NCBI GenBank assembly: GCA_023383015.1
Contig: JAHDXW010000005.1
Location: 1-64,000, forward strand
Source: Paracoccaceae bacterium
Lineage (GTDB): Bacteria; Pseudomonadota; Alphaproteobacteria; Rhodobacterales; Rhodobacteraceae
Length of the DNA stretch: 64,000 bases
Direction of reading: 5' to 3'
This document shows positions 18,575-29,680 of this stretch, one piece after another (the first letter of the stretch is position 1; each line of letters opens with the position of its first letter). Both the position numbers and the translations under genes were made by a program. A model generated the notes under the pieces. The model saw nothing but the letters and a program-made list of their open reading frames with translations, had not been told where the DNA came from and did not search any database.

Positions 18575-19591
18575 TCAGCCGAAGGCGACGCAGACCTTGC
18601 CGCTGTGGGTGCCGGTGCGGAGGTATTCCAGCGCGTCGCGCAATCCGTCGAGCGCGAAGGCGCGCGGGTCGATCACCGGCCGGATCCCGTGCAGCGCCAT
18701 CGTTTCGGACAGCTGCCGGAGCGTCAGCCGGCTGCCCACCGCGACCCCTTCCAGCCGGAAGGCGTTCATCGCCATGACCGGGATGTTCAGTTCGGCCCGC
18801 GCCCCGGAGACCACCCCCACCATGGCGATGAATCCGCCCGCGGCAGTGGCGTGCATGGTCTGCCGCAGCGTCCCGGCCCCGCCGATCTCGACCGCGTGGG
18901 TCACGCCGCGTCCGCCGGCAAGCCTGCGGATCGTCCGGCCCCAGTCGGCATCGTCGCGGTAGTTGACGACATGGCGGGCACCGAGGCGTCGCAGCAGCCC
19001 GGCCTTGGCCGCGCCGGAAGTGATGGCGAAGACCTCGGCGCCCGTCATGACCGCGAACTGCAGCGCAAACAGCGACACCCCGCCGGTGCCCTGGACGAGG
19101 ACGCGGTCGCCGGGGCGGACGCCGCCGCGCTCGATCACCGCCGACCATGCGGTGGCCGCGGCGCAGGGAAGCGTCGCGGCCTCGGGAAAGCCCATGCCGT
19201 CGGGGATGCGCACCAGCGCGTCCTGCCGGAAGACCCGGAACTCGCAGGCCACCCCGTCGGTGCGGCAGCCGAGGTCGGAGGCGAGCGCCTCGGCAGTCGG
19301 CGGGCCCGCCTGCCAGTCGGGGTGGAAGCAGCCCATCACCCGGTCGCCGGATTTCCATGCCGTCACGCCCGGGCCGGTGGCGACGACCTCGCCCGCGCCG
19401 TCCGACAGCGGGATCAGCCGCGACCGCTTCTGCCGGGTGCCGTAGCCGCCCTCGACGATCAGCAGGTCGCGCCAGTTGAGCGACGCCGCCCGCAGCGCCA
19501 CCACAACCTCGCCGGGGCCTGCCGCGGGCTCGGGCAGCGTGACGATGGCGAGGTTGGCGATGCCGACGGGGCCGACGAGCGCGGCCCTCAT
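18575..19591 (-). CDS. Zinc-type (MDR) alcohol dehydrogenase/quinone oxidoreductase
   Basis: A 338-residue member of the medium-chain dehydrogenase/reductase family, with an N-terminal GroES-like domain and a C-terminal Rossmann domain (GDRVLVQGTGGVSLFALQFA). The usual catalytic-zinc Cys/His ligands are not obvious (SLNWRDLLIVEGGYG in place of the CGTD motif), which points to a zinc-independent oxidoreductase of the quinone-oxidoreductase/enoyl-reductase branch. Substrate cannot be inferred. The gene is convergent with the aldolase and separated from it by 27 bases. Confidence 0.85.
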   Translation of the reverse strand: MRAALVGPVGIANLAIVTLPEPAAGPGEVVVALRAASLNWRDLLIVEGGYGTRQKRSRLIPLSDGAGEVVATGPGVTAWKSGDRVMGCFHPDWQAGPPTAEALASDLGCRTDGVACEFRVFRQDALVRIPDGMGFPEAATLPCAAATAWSAVIERGGVRPGDRVLVQGTGGVSLFALQFAVMTGAEVFAITSGAAKAGLLRRLGARHVVNYRDDADWGRTIRRLAGGRGVTHAVEIGGAGTLRQTMHATAAGGFIAMVGVVSGARAELNIPVMAMNAFRLEGVAVGSRLTLRQLSETMALHGIRPVIDPRAFALDGLRDALEYLRTGTHSGKVCVAFG

Positions 19592-19727
19592 CGCCCGCGC
19601 CCCGTACCGGGTCGTGCGGGAGGGGACGGCGCCCGGACGATGACGGCCGCCGGTCGGCGGCCGTCGCAGGTTCGGCCAGGGGCCGCGGCGGGGACGAGGG
19701 AGACCCCGCGCGGCACCCGCCGGCGCA

Positions 19728-20438
19728 TCAGTTGGTCAGGATGTAGTAGGTGTTGCGCATGCCGCCGACGTTCATGACCGTGACGTAGAACGGCCCGTTC
19801 CAGCGCGGCGTCCACGAGCAGTAGACCTTGTCGGAATAGGAGTTGTCGTAGCAGATGGTGTTGCCGTTCTCGTCGGTGATGATGACGTCGAGATCGGCGT
19901 CGCCGTCGCCGACGATCGCCACCTCGGCGAGCGAGCCGCCGTAGAAGGGGATCGTCCAGACATCGGTGTGGCCCGCCCGCAGCCGCGACGGCGTGCGCGA
20001 CGGACCGCCGATGCGACCGCGAGCGCCGGCCGCCTCGATGTCCTCGATCAGGCCGAGGAGGGTGGCGTCGTCGCCGGACAGCTCGCGCGCGGTGGCCAGC
20101 ATCGCCTCGAGGTCGGGCGGGGCGGCATCCTCGCCGCCCTCGTCATCGGCCGTGACCTGGGCGCCCTCGGTGGCCTTGGTTTCTGCCGAGCGCTCGGCCT
20201 CGCCGATCTCGATCGTCGACATCAGCCGCGCCGCCGCGACCACCGACAGGGCGTCGCCGTTGGCGACGCCGTAGGCGTAGAGGTTCTGCGCCAGCGCCAC
20301 CGTTGCGACCGGCCCGGTCGCGCCGTCGAGTGTCGCCGACTGGTTCTCTCCGCTCTTGTCCTGGGCCATCGCCAGGGGCGAGAGCGCCACCAGGGCCGAG
20401 GTGGCCAAGGTGAGCGCAAGTGTCTTGGTTGAGGTCAT
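19728..20438 (-). CDS. Secreted protein with PPC-like C-terminal domain
   Basis: A 236-residue exported protein with a signal peptide (MTSTKTLALTLATSALVALSPLAMAQ). The middle is acidic and helical, rich in Ala, Glu and Asp (QVTADDEGGEDAAPPDLEAM). The last 80 residues resemble a bacterial pre-peptidase C-terminal (PPC) beta-sandwich: AGHTDVWTIPFYGG, then DGDADLDVIITDENGNTICYD, and WTPRWNGPFYVTVMNVGG. PPC domains usually sit at the end of secreted proteases, but no enzymatic domain is seen here. The start at 20438 gives a complete signal peptide; an upstream in-frame ATG at 20468 would add ten residues. Confidence 0.78.
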   Translation of the reverse strand: MTSTKTLALTLATSALVALSPLAMAQDKSGENQSATLDGATGPVATVALAQNLYAYGVANGDALSVVAAARLMSTIEIGEAERSAETKATEGAQVTADDEGGEDAAPPDLEAMLATARELSGDDATLLGLIEDIEAAGARGRIGGPSRTPSRLRAGHTDVWTIPFYGGSLAEVAIVGDGDADLDVIITDENGNTICYDNSYSDKVYCSWTPRWNGPFYVTVMNVGGMRNTYYILTN

Positions 20439-20554
20439 CCTCGCGTCCTTCCGGGGGTTGCGCGCCATCCCGGCGCCTTGATCCAACGTGCCTGCAAGGT
20501 GCCATCGTCGGCGCCACATTGGAAGACGGTACCGCGTGACAAATGCTGTCAGAA

Positions 20555-20949
20555 TCAGCGCCCAGCCGGCGGAGCGGCAAGGCCGGCGAGGATCGGGCAG
20601 TCGGGCCGGTGGTCGCCCGAGCAGGCGGAGACCAGATCGGCCAGGGTGGCGTGCAGGCTCTCGAGCTCGGCGATCTTGGCCTCGATCCGCGCCAGGTGCT
20701 GGCTTGCGAGCGCCTTGACGTCGGCCGAGGCGCGGCCCTTGTCCTCCCACAGCGCCAGCAGCGCGCGGCAGTCCTCGACCGAGAAGCCGAGCGAGCGCGC
20801 CCGGGCGAGGAAGCCGAGCTTCATGATGTCGCCGTCGCGGAAGGCGCGATAGCCGTTCGGCCGCCGCAGCGGCCGGATCAGCCCGATCGATTCGTAGTAG
20901 CGGATGGTCTTGGCCGGAAGGCCGGACCGGCGCGCGACCTCGGTGATGG

Positions 20950-20953
<4 letters not shown>
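20555..20953 (-). CDS. cueR: CueR-type copper-responsive MerR regulator
   Basis: A 132-residue MerR-family activator. The N-terminal winged helix is at residues 1-40 ([20 protein letters not shown]), followed by a dimerisation helix and the metal-binding loop [14 protein letters not shown] with Cys111 and Cys119, matching the Cu(I)-binding cysteines of CueR. The start overlaps the stop of copA (ATGA, 20950-20953), so the regulator and the copper pump are one unit and probably activated together from the CueR operator upstream of copA. Confidence 0.93.
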
Positions 20954-23397
<2,444 letters not shown>

Positions 23398-23436
23398 GGC
23401 ACCCCTGCGGCCCGCCCGCGGGCCGTGTACCGCCCG

Positions 23437-23466
23437 CAGATAACCTTCCAGTAGCGGGAAGGTCAA
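23437..23466 (-). promoter_or_regulatory. CueR operator and copA promoter
   Basis: On the minus strand a -35-like TTGACC (23466-23461) runs into the dyad ACCTTCC-N7-GGAAGGT (plus-strand 23443-23463), the known CueR-type operator, followed by TATCTG as a possible -10. The spacer is 18-19 bases, close to the long spacing typical for MerR-family activation. It lies about 45 bases before the copA start. Confidence 0.88.
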
Positions 23467-23621
23467 GGGCCGCCGAGGCGCGGGGCGGTGCGGCGCGGCA
23501 GTGTGGCGCCCGGGCGGCCGGGCGCTTGCCCAAGCGGCCTCGGTTGGGCAGGCTGGCCGCGGCCGGCGGCGGGGCCTGCCGTCGACAGGCCGGCAGGCGG
23601 AACGGGGGGCGGACAGCGCAG

Positions 23622-24107
23622 ATGGGCGGACAGCATCCGGCACGGGGGCCCGGAGACATCCCCGACCACGCGGCGCTGCGGGCGATGTCGGGGATGGAGT
23701 TCATGCAGGGCGTGCTCGACGGCAGCCTGCCGGCCGCGGCAATCGCGGCGGTGATGGACTTCCGCCTGACCGCCGTCGCCCCGGGCACGGCGACCTTCCG
23801 CGGCACCGCGGCCTTCGCCCACACCAACCCCATGGGCGGCGTCCATGGCGGCTGGTACGGCACCATCCTCGACAGCGCCCTCGGCTGTGCGGTGATGACG
23901 CTGGTGCCGCGCGGGCGCTGGTACACGACGCTGGAGTACAAGGTGAACCTGACACGGGCCCTGGCGGTCGGGGTCGAGGTGGAGTGCACCGCGACGGTCA
24001 GCCACCTCGGCCGCACCACGGCGACCGCGGAGGGCCGGATCCGCGGCCTGGCCGACGGCCGGCTTTACGCCACCGGATCGACCACCTGCCTTGTCATGGG
24101 CGGCTGA
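23622..24107 (+). CDS. PaaI-family hotdog-fold thioesterase
   Basis: A 161-residue protein of the PaaI thioesterase family. The hotdog helix is recognisable ([20 protein letters not shown]), including the HGG motif, followed by [14 protein letters not shown], the usual strand pair. Members hydrolyse acyl-CoA thioesters, often phenylacetyl-CoA-type, but the substrate is not predictable here. The start at 23622 was taken because it leaves a short N-terminal extension; the frame is open far upstream through the copA promoter region. Confidence 0.82.
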   Translation: MGGQHPARGPGDIPDHAALRAMSGMEFMQGVLDGSLPAAAIAAVMDFRLTAVAPGTATFRGTAAFAHTNPMGGVHGGWYGTILDSALGCAVMTLVPRGRWYTTLEYKVNLTRALAVGVEVECTATVSHLGRTTATAEGRIRGLADGRLYATGSTTCLVMGG

Positions 24108-24263
24108 ACCCCCCCGGGGCGGCCGGCCCCGGCCCTCCGGGCGGACCTTGGGCGCCACGATGCCGTCAGGCGCCTTCTTCCGGCCGGGCTTGATCCCGAT
24201 CATGCCGCCCGGCCGTGCCCCGTGCCATGCTGCGGTGTTCCCGTCACGGGCCAGGAGGAGTCC

Positions 24264-24539
24264 ATGATCAGTCTCGACGACATCCAGGACATGGCCGGCC
24301 TCACGCGCGAGGAGATCGCGGCCATCGCCGAGCACGAGCACCTCGCGCCGGCGAACGCCGCCCTGCTGTCGGAATACCTGCTGCATGTCCACCACGGCCC
24401 GCAGAGGGTGCAGCGGATGATCTGCGAGGACATCCGCACGGCGATCCGCGGCGGCGACGCGGGCCATGCGCGGGCGCTGTTCGCCGCCCTGCGCCACTTC
24501 ATGGCCGAACACCCCGAGGCCGAGCGCGGCAACGACTGA
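24264..24539 (+). CDS. Small conserved hypothetical protein
   Basis: A 91-residue soluble, mostly helical protein (MISLDDIQDMAGLTREEIAA). A strong Shine-Dalgarno sequence, AGGAGGAG, lies five to twelve bases before the ATG, which supports it as a real gene. It has no Cys and many His, Glu and Arg residues. I do not recognise a named domain. It is convergent with the SLC13-type transporter gene (9-base gap). Confidence 0.72.
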   Translation: MISLDDIQDMAGLTREEIAAIAEHEHLAPANAALLSEYLLHVHHGPQRVQRMICEDIRTAIRGGDAGHARALFAALRHFMAEHPEAERGND

Positions 24540-24548
24540 CGCCCCTGC

Positions 24549-26324
24549 TCACAGCGGCCAGACGAGCAGGATCGCCGGCAGCCCGACGGCGACGACGATC
24601 GCCTCGAGCGGCAGGCCGACCGGCCAGTAGTCGCCGAAGCGGTAGCCGCCGGGGCCGAGGATGAGGGTGTTGTTCTGGTGCCCGATCGGGGTGAGGAAGG
24701 CGCAGGAGGCGCCCACCGCCACGGCCATCAGGAAGGGGTCGGGGCTGGCACCGAGCGTCTCGGCCAGGCGCAGGGCGACCGGAGCGGCAAGGATCGCGGT
24801 GGCGTTGTTGTTCAGCACGTCCGACAGGAACATCACCGCCACCATGAGCACCGCAAGGCTGATCCAGGCCGGCAGCCCCGCGGTCAGCGCCGCGAGGCCC
24901 GCCGCGATCAGCGCCGTGCCGCCGACATCGTCGAGCGCCAGCCCGAGCGGGATCATCGCGCCGAGAAGCACCACCACCGGCCAGTCGACGCTGCCGTAGA
25001 CCTCCTCGGCGGTCAGCACGCCGCCGAGGACGTAGAGGATCACCACCGCACCCAGCGCCACCGCCATCGGCATCACGCCGAGGCTTGCGGCCGCGACGGC
25101 GGCGGCGAAGACGGCCAGCGCGAAGGCGGTGCGGTCCTGGCGCGTCACCGCCACCGACCGGCCGGCGAGCGGCAGCGCCCCGAGCCACTCGGCGACGTCG
25201 GCCGCGGTCTCCTCGGGGGTAAGCACGAGCAGCGTGTCGCCGGCCGCGACCCGCGTCATGCGCACGCGCTCGCGCAGCGTCCGGCCGCGGCGCACGATGC
25301 CCATCAGCACCGCGCCCTGCCGCCAGTGCAGCCCGATCGCCTGCGCCGTCCGGCCGGTGATGCGGCTGCGCGAGGTGGCCACCATCTCGACCAGCACGCG
25401 GCCGCCGCCGCCGGGTTCGGGCCGCTCGCCCGCGCCCCCCGCCTGCGGAAAGGCAAGGCCGGCCTCGGCGCGGAACGCCTCCAGCGCATCCGGCGCGGCC
25501 TCCACCAGAAGCATGTCGCCCTCGCGCAGTTCCACCCCGCGCAGGGCGCGGGCAAGGCGGCGGCCGTCGCGCTGCACGCCGATCACCGCCGCATCGGCCG
25601 CCTCGGCCGCCGCGTCGAGGTCGGCCAGGCGGCGGCCGGCGGCGCGCGAGCCCTCGGGCACCAGTAGCTCGGCCACATAGGCCGCGACCTCGGCACGCGG
25701 GTCGGGGGCCTCGGGCCGGGCGGGTATGAGCCGCCAGCCGGCGAGCGCGAGGAAGGCCAGCCCCGCCGCCGCCACCGCCGCGCCGACCGGCAGGAAATCG
25801 AACATCCCGAAGGGCGCGCCCGCCGCCCCCTCGCGGAAGGAAGCGACGATGATGTTGGGCGGGGTGCCGATCAGCGTCAGCATGCCGCCGAGGATGGTGG
25901 CGAAGGAGACCGGCATCAGCGTCAGCGCGGCGGCGCGGCGGGCGCGCGCGGAAGCCGCAAGGTCGGCCGGCATCAGGAGCGCGAGCGCGGCGACGTTGTT
26001 CATCACCGCCGACAGCAGCGCCCCGGCGCCGCCCATCACCGCGACATGGCCGCCCGGCCCGCGGCGACCGGAGGCCAGCAGCCGCATCAGAAGCTGCACC
26101 ACCCCCGCCCGGCCGAGCCCCGCCGAGGCGATCAGCACCAGCGCCACCAGCACCGTCGCGGGATGGCCGAACCCCGCGAAGGCCGACTGCGCCGGCACCA
26201 CGCCCAGAAGGACGCCCGCCACCAGTGCGCCGAAGGCGACCAGGTCGTAGCGCAGCCGCCCCCACAGGAACAGCGCCAGCACCGCCGCGAACAGTGCAAA
26301 CAGGATCGCCTGATCGGCCGTCAT
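24549..26324 (-). CDS. SLC13/DASS-type anion transporter with TrkA-C domains
   Basis: A 591-residue membrane protein. Two membrane blocks of about five to six helices each flank a cytoplasmic region (about 210-400) with two TrkA-C-like modules (LRGVELREGDMLLVEAAPDAL and RMTRVAAGDTLLVLTPEET). The transporter signature appears twice: MNNVAALALLMP with IGTPPNIIVASF, and LNNNATAILAAPVAL with TPIGHQNNTLILGPGGY. This is the layout of DASS/SLC13 sodium-coupled carriers for sulfate or dicarboxylates, as in bacterial sulfate permeases of this family. The substrate is not determined. Confidence 0.88.
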   Translation of the reverse strand: MTADQAILFALFAAVLALFLWGRLRYDLVAFGALVAGVLLGVVPAQSAFAGFGHPATVLVALVLIASAGLGRAGVVQLLMRLLASGRRGPGGHVAVMGGAGALLSAVMNNVAALALLMPADLAASARARRAAALTLMPVSFATILGGMLTLIGTPPNIIVASFREGAAGAPFGMFDFLPVGAAVAAAGLAFLALAGWRLIPARPEAPDPRAEVAAYVAELLVPEGSRAAGRRLADLDAAAEAADAAVIGVQRDGRRLARALRGVELREGDMLLVEAAPDALEAFRAEAGLAFPQAGGAGERPEPGGGGRVLVEMVATSRSRITGRTAQAIGLHWRQGAVLMGIVRRGRTLRERVRMTRVAAGDTLLVLTPEETAADVAEWLGALPLAGRSVAVTRQDRTAFALAVFAAAVAAASLGVMPMAVALGAVVILYVLGGVLTAEEVYGSVDWPVVVLLGAMIPLGLALDDVGGTALIAAGLAALTAGLPAWISLAVLMVAVMFLSDVLNNNATAILAAPVALRLAETLGASPDPFLMAVAVGASCAFLTPIGHQNNTLILGPGGYRFGDYWPVGLPLEAIVVAVGLPAILLVWPL

Positions 26325-26439
26325 CGTGCCCCTCCGGCCGGCAGTCTGGCGATCGCGGCGTGCAGTGCAAGGGTTGCGGCAGGAGGGGCGGCTTTGCTAG
26401 ATAGCGCCGCACTCCCACCATCGCAGGGACCTGAGCCAC

Positions 26440-27180
26440 ATGGCCGGCCATTCCAAATGGGCGAACATCCAGCACCGCAAGGGCAAGCAGGACGCGGCGC
26501 GGTCGCGGCTGTTCTCCCGGCTCGCGCGCGAGATCACCGTCGCCGCCAAGCTGGGTGACCCCGACCCCGACAAGAATCCCCGCCTGCGCCTTGCCGTCCG
26601 CGAGGCGAAGTCGAACTCCATGCCGAAGGACGTGATCGAGCGGGCGATCGCCAAGGCGCGCGGCGCCGATGCCGAGGCGCTGGAGGAAATCCGCTACGAG
26701 GGCTACGGCCCCGGAGGCGTCGCCATCATCGTCGAGGCGCTGACCGACAACCGCAACCGCACCGCCTCGAACGTGCGGGCGGTGTTCGCCCGCAACGGCG
26801 GCAGCCTTGCCGAGACCGGCGCGGTGGCGTTCATGTTCGAGCGCAAGGGGCAGGTCGGCTACCTGCCCGCAGCGGGCGACGCCGAGCGCGTGCTCGAGGC
26901 GGCGATCGAGGCCGGGGCCGAGGATGTCGAAAGCGGCGAGGACGGCCACACCATCTGGTGCGCCGTGGGCGACCTCTACGAGGTGTCGCGGGCGCTGGAG
27001 CAGAGCCTCGGCGAGCCGGAAAGCGCCCGGCTGGTGTGGAAGCCGTCCACCGTCACCGCCGTCGATCTTGAACCGGCTGAACGGCTGATGAAGCTGATCG
27101 AGGCGCTCGAGGACGACGATGACGTGCAGACCGTCACCGCCAACTTCGAGATGACCGACGAGGTGATGGCCGCGCTCTGA
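26440..27180 (+). CDS. yebC: YebC/PmpR-family protein (TACO1 family)
   Basis: A 246-residue member of the YebC/TACO1 family, opening with the hallmark [20 protein letters not shown] and containing the conserved [18 protein letters not shown] block. Members have been described as transcriptional regulators and, more recently, as factors helping ribosomes pass proline-rich stretches; either role is possible. The many poly-proline stretches in this genome (for example TonB) make the latter attractive, but this is inference. The gene stands alone. Confidence 0.95.
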   Translation: MAGHSKWANIQHRKGKQDAARSRLFSRLAREITVAAKLGDPDPDKNPRLRLAVREAKSNSMPKDVIERAIAKARGADAEALEEIRYEGYGPGGVAIIVEALTDNRNRTASNVRAVFARNGGSLAETGAVAFMFERKGQVGYLPAAGDAERVLEAAIEAGAEDVESGEDGHTIWCAVGDLYEVSRALEQSLGEPESARLVWKPSTVTAVDLEPAERLMKLIEALEDDDDVQTVTANFEMTDEVMAAL

Positions 27181-27320
27181 CACTGCCCGGGGCGGCCGGG
27201 ACGCGCCACATCCCGGCTGCGGCGCCGGCGGGTACTTCCGGGCGGGCGTGGCGTCGCTCGGGCCAGCAGCGCCACACCCCCGCGCCGTGCCGCCGGCCGG
27301 GCCGGAGGGGGAAACGGCAG

Positions 27321-27752
27321 CTAGCCGCGCACCCACGCGGCCTGCGCCGCGCCCTCGGGCTGCGCCACCGACAGGACGGTGAGCTCGCGCAGCTCTCCGG
27401 CGCGCGTCTCCCAGTGGAACCGCGCCCCCGCCCTCAGCCCCAGGAGCGCCACCCCGATCGGCGTCAGGACCGAGGCGCGCCCGGCGTCGATGTCGGCCTC
27501 TTCCGGCCAGACCAGCGTCGCCGTCTGCTCGCGGCCGGTCGTCTCGTCGCGCCAGGTGACGCGGCTGCCGATGCCGGCGACGTCGGCGGGCATCCGCGCC
27601 GCCGGCACGATGCGGGCGCGCGCGAGCTCGTCCAGAAGCTGCTCGGCAAGCTTGGGCATCCGCGCGGCGGAGCGTTCGGCGAGCGCCTCGAGATGGTCGA
27701 GCGTCTCCGCCGCGATGGTGACTTGGGGGCGTCGGGTCCTGGGCATGGTCAT
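27321..27752 (-). CDS. rnk: Rnk-like regulator of nucleoside diphosphate kinase (GreA C-terminal fold)
   Basis: A 143-residue protein with a helical N-terminal part (about 10-50, ETLDHLEALAERSAARMPKL) and a GreA/GreB C-terminal-like domain (about 60-143) that includes ASVLTPIGVALLGLRAGARF, the usual motif. This is the architecture of Rnk, a transcription-factor-like protein that binds RNA polymerase. The short coiled-coil part of Rnk replaces the long coiled coil of GreA. An alternative start two codons later is possible. Confidence 0.85.
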   Translation of the reverse strand: MTMPRTRRPQVTIAAETLDHLEALAERSAARMPKLAEQLLDELARARIVPAARMPADVAGIGSRVTWRDETTGREQTATLVWPEEADIDAGRASVLTPIGVALLGLRAGARFHWETRAGELRELTVLSVAQPEGAAQAAWVRG

Positions 27753-28022
27753 GGCTCCACGGGCAGGCGCGGCCGGGGAAGCGGCGGCACCGGTTGTGTC
27801 GGAAGGGGGGTGGGTCGGGACGTCCCCGGGGTGGCGGATCAGCGCAGCCGCGCCGCTGTCCCGGGAAGGGCGCGGGTTTGCGTGCGACCGGCGTTGCGCC
27901 GGACCCTGCGGAGGGGAGAGTCCCTGTTCATGCCATCAAGATAGGTGCAGCCGTGCCCGGCGTCCATGCCCGCCCGTCGCCGGGCGGCCCCGCACCGCGC
28001 ACCCCCCGGCAGCGCGGCCTGT

Positions 28023-28487
28023 TCAGCCGCCGCGCTCCAGCGACAGCGCCATGATCCCGGCCCCAAGCGCCAGGTCGGAAACCTGCCCGAAGTGGCGCGC
28101 CCGCATCCGGCCCCCGCGGTCGAACAGCACCAGCGTCGGCGTTCCCTCCAGCGCCCAGGCCTCCATCGTCCGGGGCAGCGGGCCGTGGCCGGGCTGGTCC
28201 ACCGCCACCGGAAAGCGGATGCGGTATTCGTGCAGGAACGCGCGCAGCGCCACCGTCGTCATGGCCGCATGATGCTCGAAGACCGAATGCAGCCCGATCA
28301 CCGCCACGCCGGCGGGATCGAAGGTGGACGCGATGCGGGCCGCCTGCGGCAGTCCCTGGCTGACGCAGCCGGGGCAGAGCATCTGGAACACCTCCACCGC
28401 CAGCACCCTGCCGCGGAAGTCCTCCAGCGCCAGGGGCCGGTCGGTGTTCAGCCATTCGGAGACGAAAAGGCCGGTGGCGTCGCTCAT
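28023..28487 (-). CDS. Thioredoxin-fold (TlpA/AhpC-TSA-like) protein
   Basis: A 154-residue cytoplasmic thioredoxin-fold protein. The active-site motif CPGC is at residues 38-41 (QMLCPGCVSQGLP), and the cis-proline region is in EGTPTLVLFDRGG. The sequence also carries VEVFQ before the Cys pair, which is a peroxiredoxin-like opening. No signal peptide is seen. The start at 28487 has a better Shine-Dalgarno spacing (GGAGAAG) than the adjacent ATG at 28490. The function is probably thiol-disulfide exchange or peroxide reduction; the substrate is unknown. Confidence 0.8.
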   Translation of the reverse strand: MSDATGLFVSEWLNTDRPLALEDFRGRVLAVEVFQMLCPGCVSQGLPQAARIASTFDPAGVAVIGLHSVFEHHAAMTTVALRAFLHEYRIRFPVAVDQPGHGPLPRTMEAWALEGTPTLVLFDRGGRMRARHFGQVSDLALGAGIMALSLERGG

Positions 28488-28637
28488 CATCTTCTCCGGT
28501 CCGGGCGCGGGCGAGGGGCCGATCGCCGCCCGGCCCGGCCGGCGCCGGTCCGTGCCTGCCGCTGCCGGTCCGCTGGCCGCTGTCCGTGAAGCCGGCGGCG
28601 CACAGCCGCCCGGCGCGTCACGCCCCCTGCCGCGGCC

Positions 28638-28712
28638 TGGTGAGCGGGGTGGGGATCGAACCCACGACCACATGATTAAAAGTCACGTGCTCTACCACTG
28701 AGCTACCCGCCC
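28638..28712 (-). tRNA. tRNA-Lys (anticodon UUU)
   Basis: The minus strand folds into a complete cloverleaf of 75 bases including an encoded CCA end. The acceptor stem GGGCGGG pairs with CCCGCUC (one G-U pair), the D arm is GCUCAGUGGUAGAGC, the anticodon loop CUUUUAA gives anticodon UUU, and the T arm contains GGUUCGAUCC. It is isolated between the thioredoxin-like gene and dapF. Confidence 0.97.
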
Positions 28713-28840
28713 GCCGCGGCATCCGGGCGCGCCGCGCGGCGCGCCCGGATGGGACGCTGACCTAGGCAGAAGCGCCGGCAGGGTCAAGCGGAAATCGGCC
28801 CTCTGGCCTGCCGGCCCGCCGCGCGCTATACGCCACCGCC

Positions 28841-29680
28841 ATGACCGACGCGCAAGGCCCTGCCGGCCTGCCCTTCGCCAAGATGCACGGGGCGGGCAAC
28901 GACTTCGTGGTGATCGACCGGCGGCAGACGGCGGCGCCCGTCACACCGGCGCTCGTGCGCGCGCTGGCCGACCGCCACCGCGGCGTGGGCTTCGACCAGC
29001 TCGCCCTCGTCGAACCCGACGGCGAGGCCGACCTGCGCCTGACCTTCTACAACGCCGACGGCTCGGAATCGGCCGCCTGCGGCAACGCAACCCGCTGCGT
29101 CGCCCGCGCCGAGATGGCGGCGACCGGCCGGGCGCGGCTGGTCCTGCGCACCGGCCGCGGCCTTCTGGTGGCCGAGGACCGCGGCGGCGGCCTGACGGCG
29201 GTGAACATGGGCGCGCCGCTGACCGGCTGGCAGGACATCCCGCTGGCGCGGGCGGTGGACACGCTGCGCCTGCCGCTGCCCGGCGAGCCGGTCGCGACCG
29301 GCATGGGCAACCCGCACTGCACCTTCCTGGTCGACGACGCCGAGGCCGCCGACCCGGCCGATCTGGGCCCCCGCTGGGAGACCGATGCGCTCTTTCCCGC
29401 CCGCACCAACGTCGAGTTTGCCGCCGTCACCGGCCCCGACCGGCTGCGCCTGCGCATCTGGGAGCGTGGCACGGGGGTGACGCTCGCCTCGGGCTCGTGC
29501 ACCTGCGCGGCGGCGGTGGCGGCGGCCCGCCGCGGCCTCACCGGCCGGCGGGTGCGGGTGGACTGCGACGGCGGCACGCTGACGGTCGACTGGCGCGCCG
29601 ACGGCGTCTGGCTGGAGGGGCCGGTGGCGCATGTCTTCGACGGCCGGCTGACGCCCGCCTTCCTTGCGGGACTGGCATGA
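28841..29680 (+). CDS. dapF: Diaminopimelate epimerase with altered second catalytic motif
   Basis: A 279-residue DapF, which converts LL-diaminopimelate to meso-diaminopimelate for lysine and peptidoglycan. The first half matches well: [15 protein letters not shown] and the first catalytic Cys80 in AACGNATRC. The second half has the motif [14 protein letters not shown] where classical DapF has a Cys at the position of Ser217 (TxACGSGACA type). Two other cysteines, Cys220 and Cys222, lie three and five residues further on and may take over. The stop overlaps the start of mtaB by ATGA. Confidence 0.93.
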   Translation: MTDAQGPAGLPFAKMHGAGNDFVVIDRRQTAAPVTPALVRALADRHRGVGFDQLALVEPDGEADLRLTFYNADGSESAACGNATRCVARAEMAATGRARLVLRTGRGLLVAEDRGGGLTAVNMGAPLTGWQDIPLARAVDTLRLPLPGEPVATGMGNPHCTFLVDDAEAADPADLGPRWETDALFPARTNVEFAAVTGPDRLRLRIWERGTGVTLASGSCTCAAAVAAARRGLTGRRVRVDCDGGTLTVDWRADGVWLEGPVAHVFDGRLTPAFLAGLA

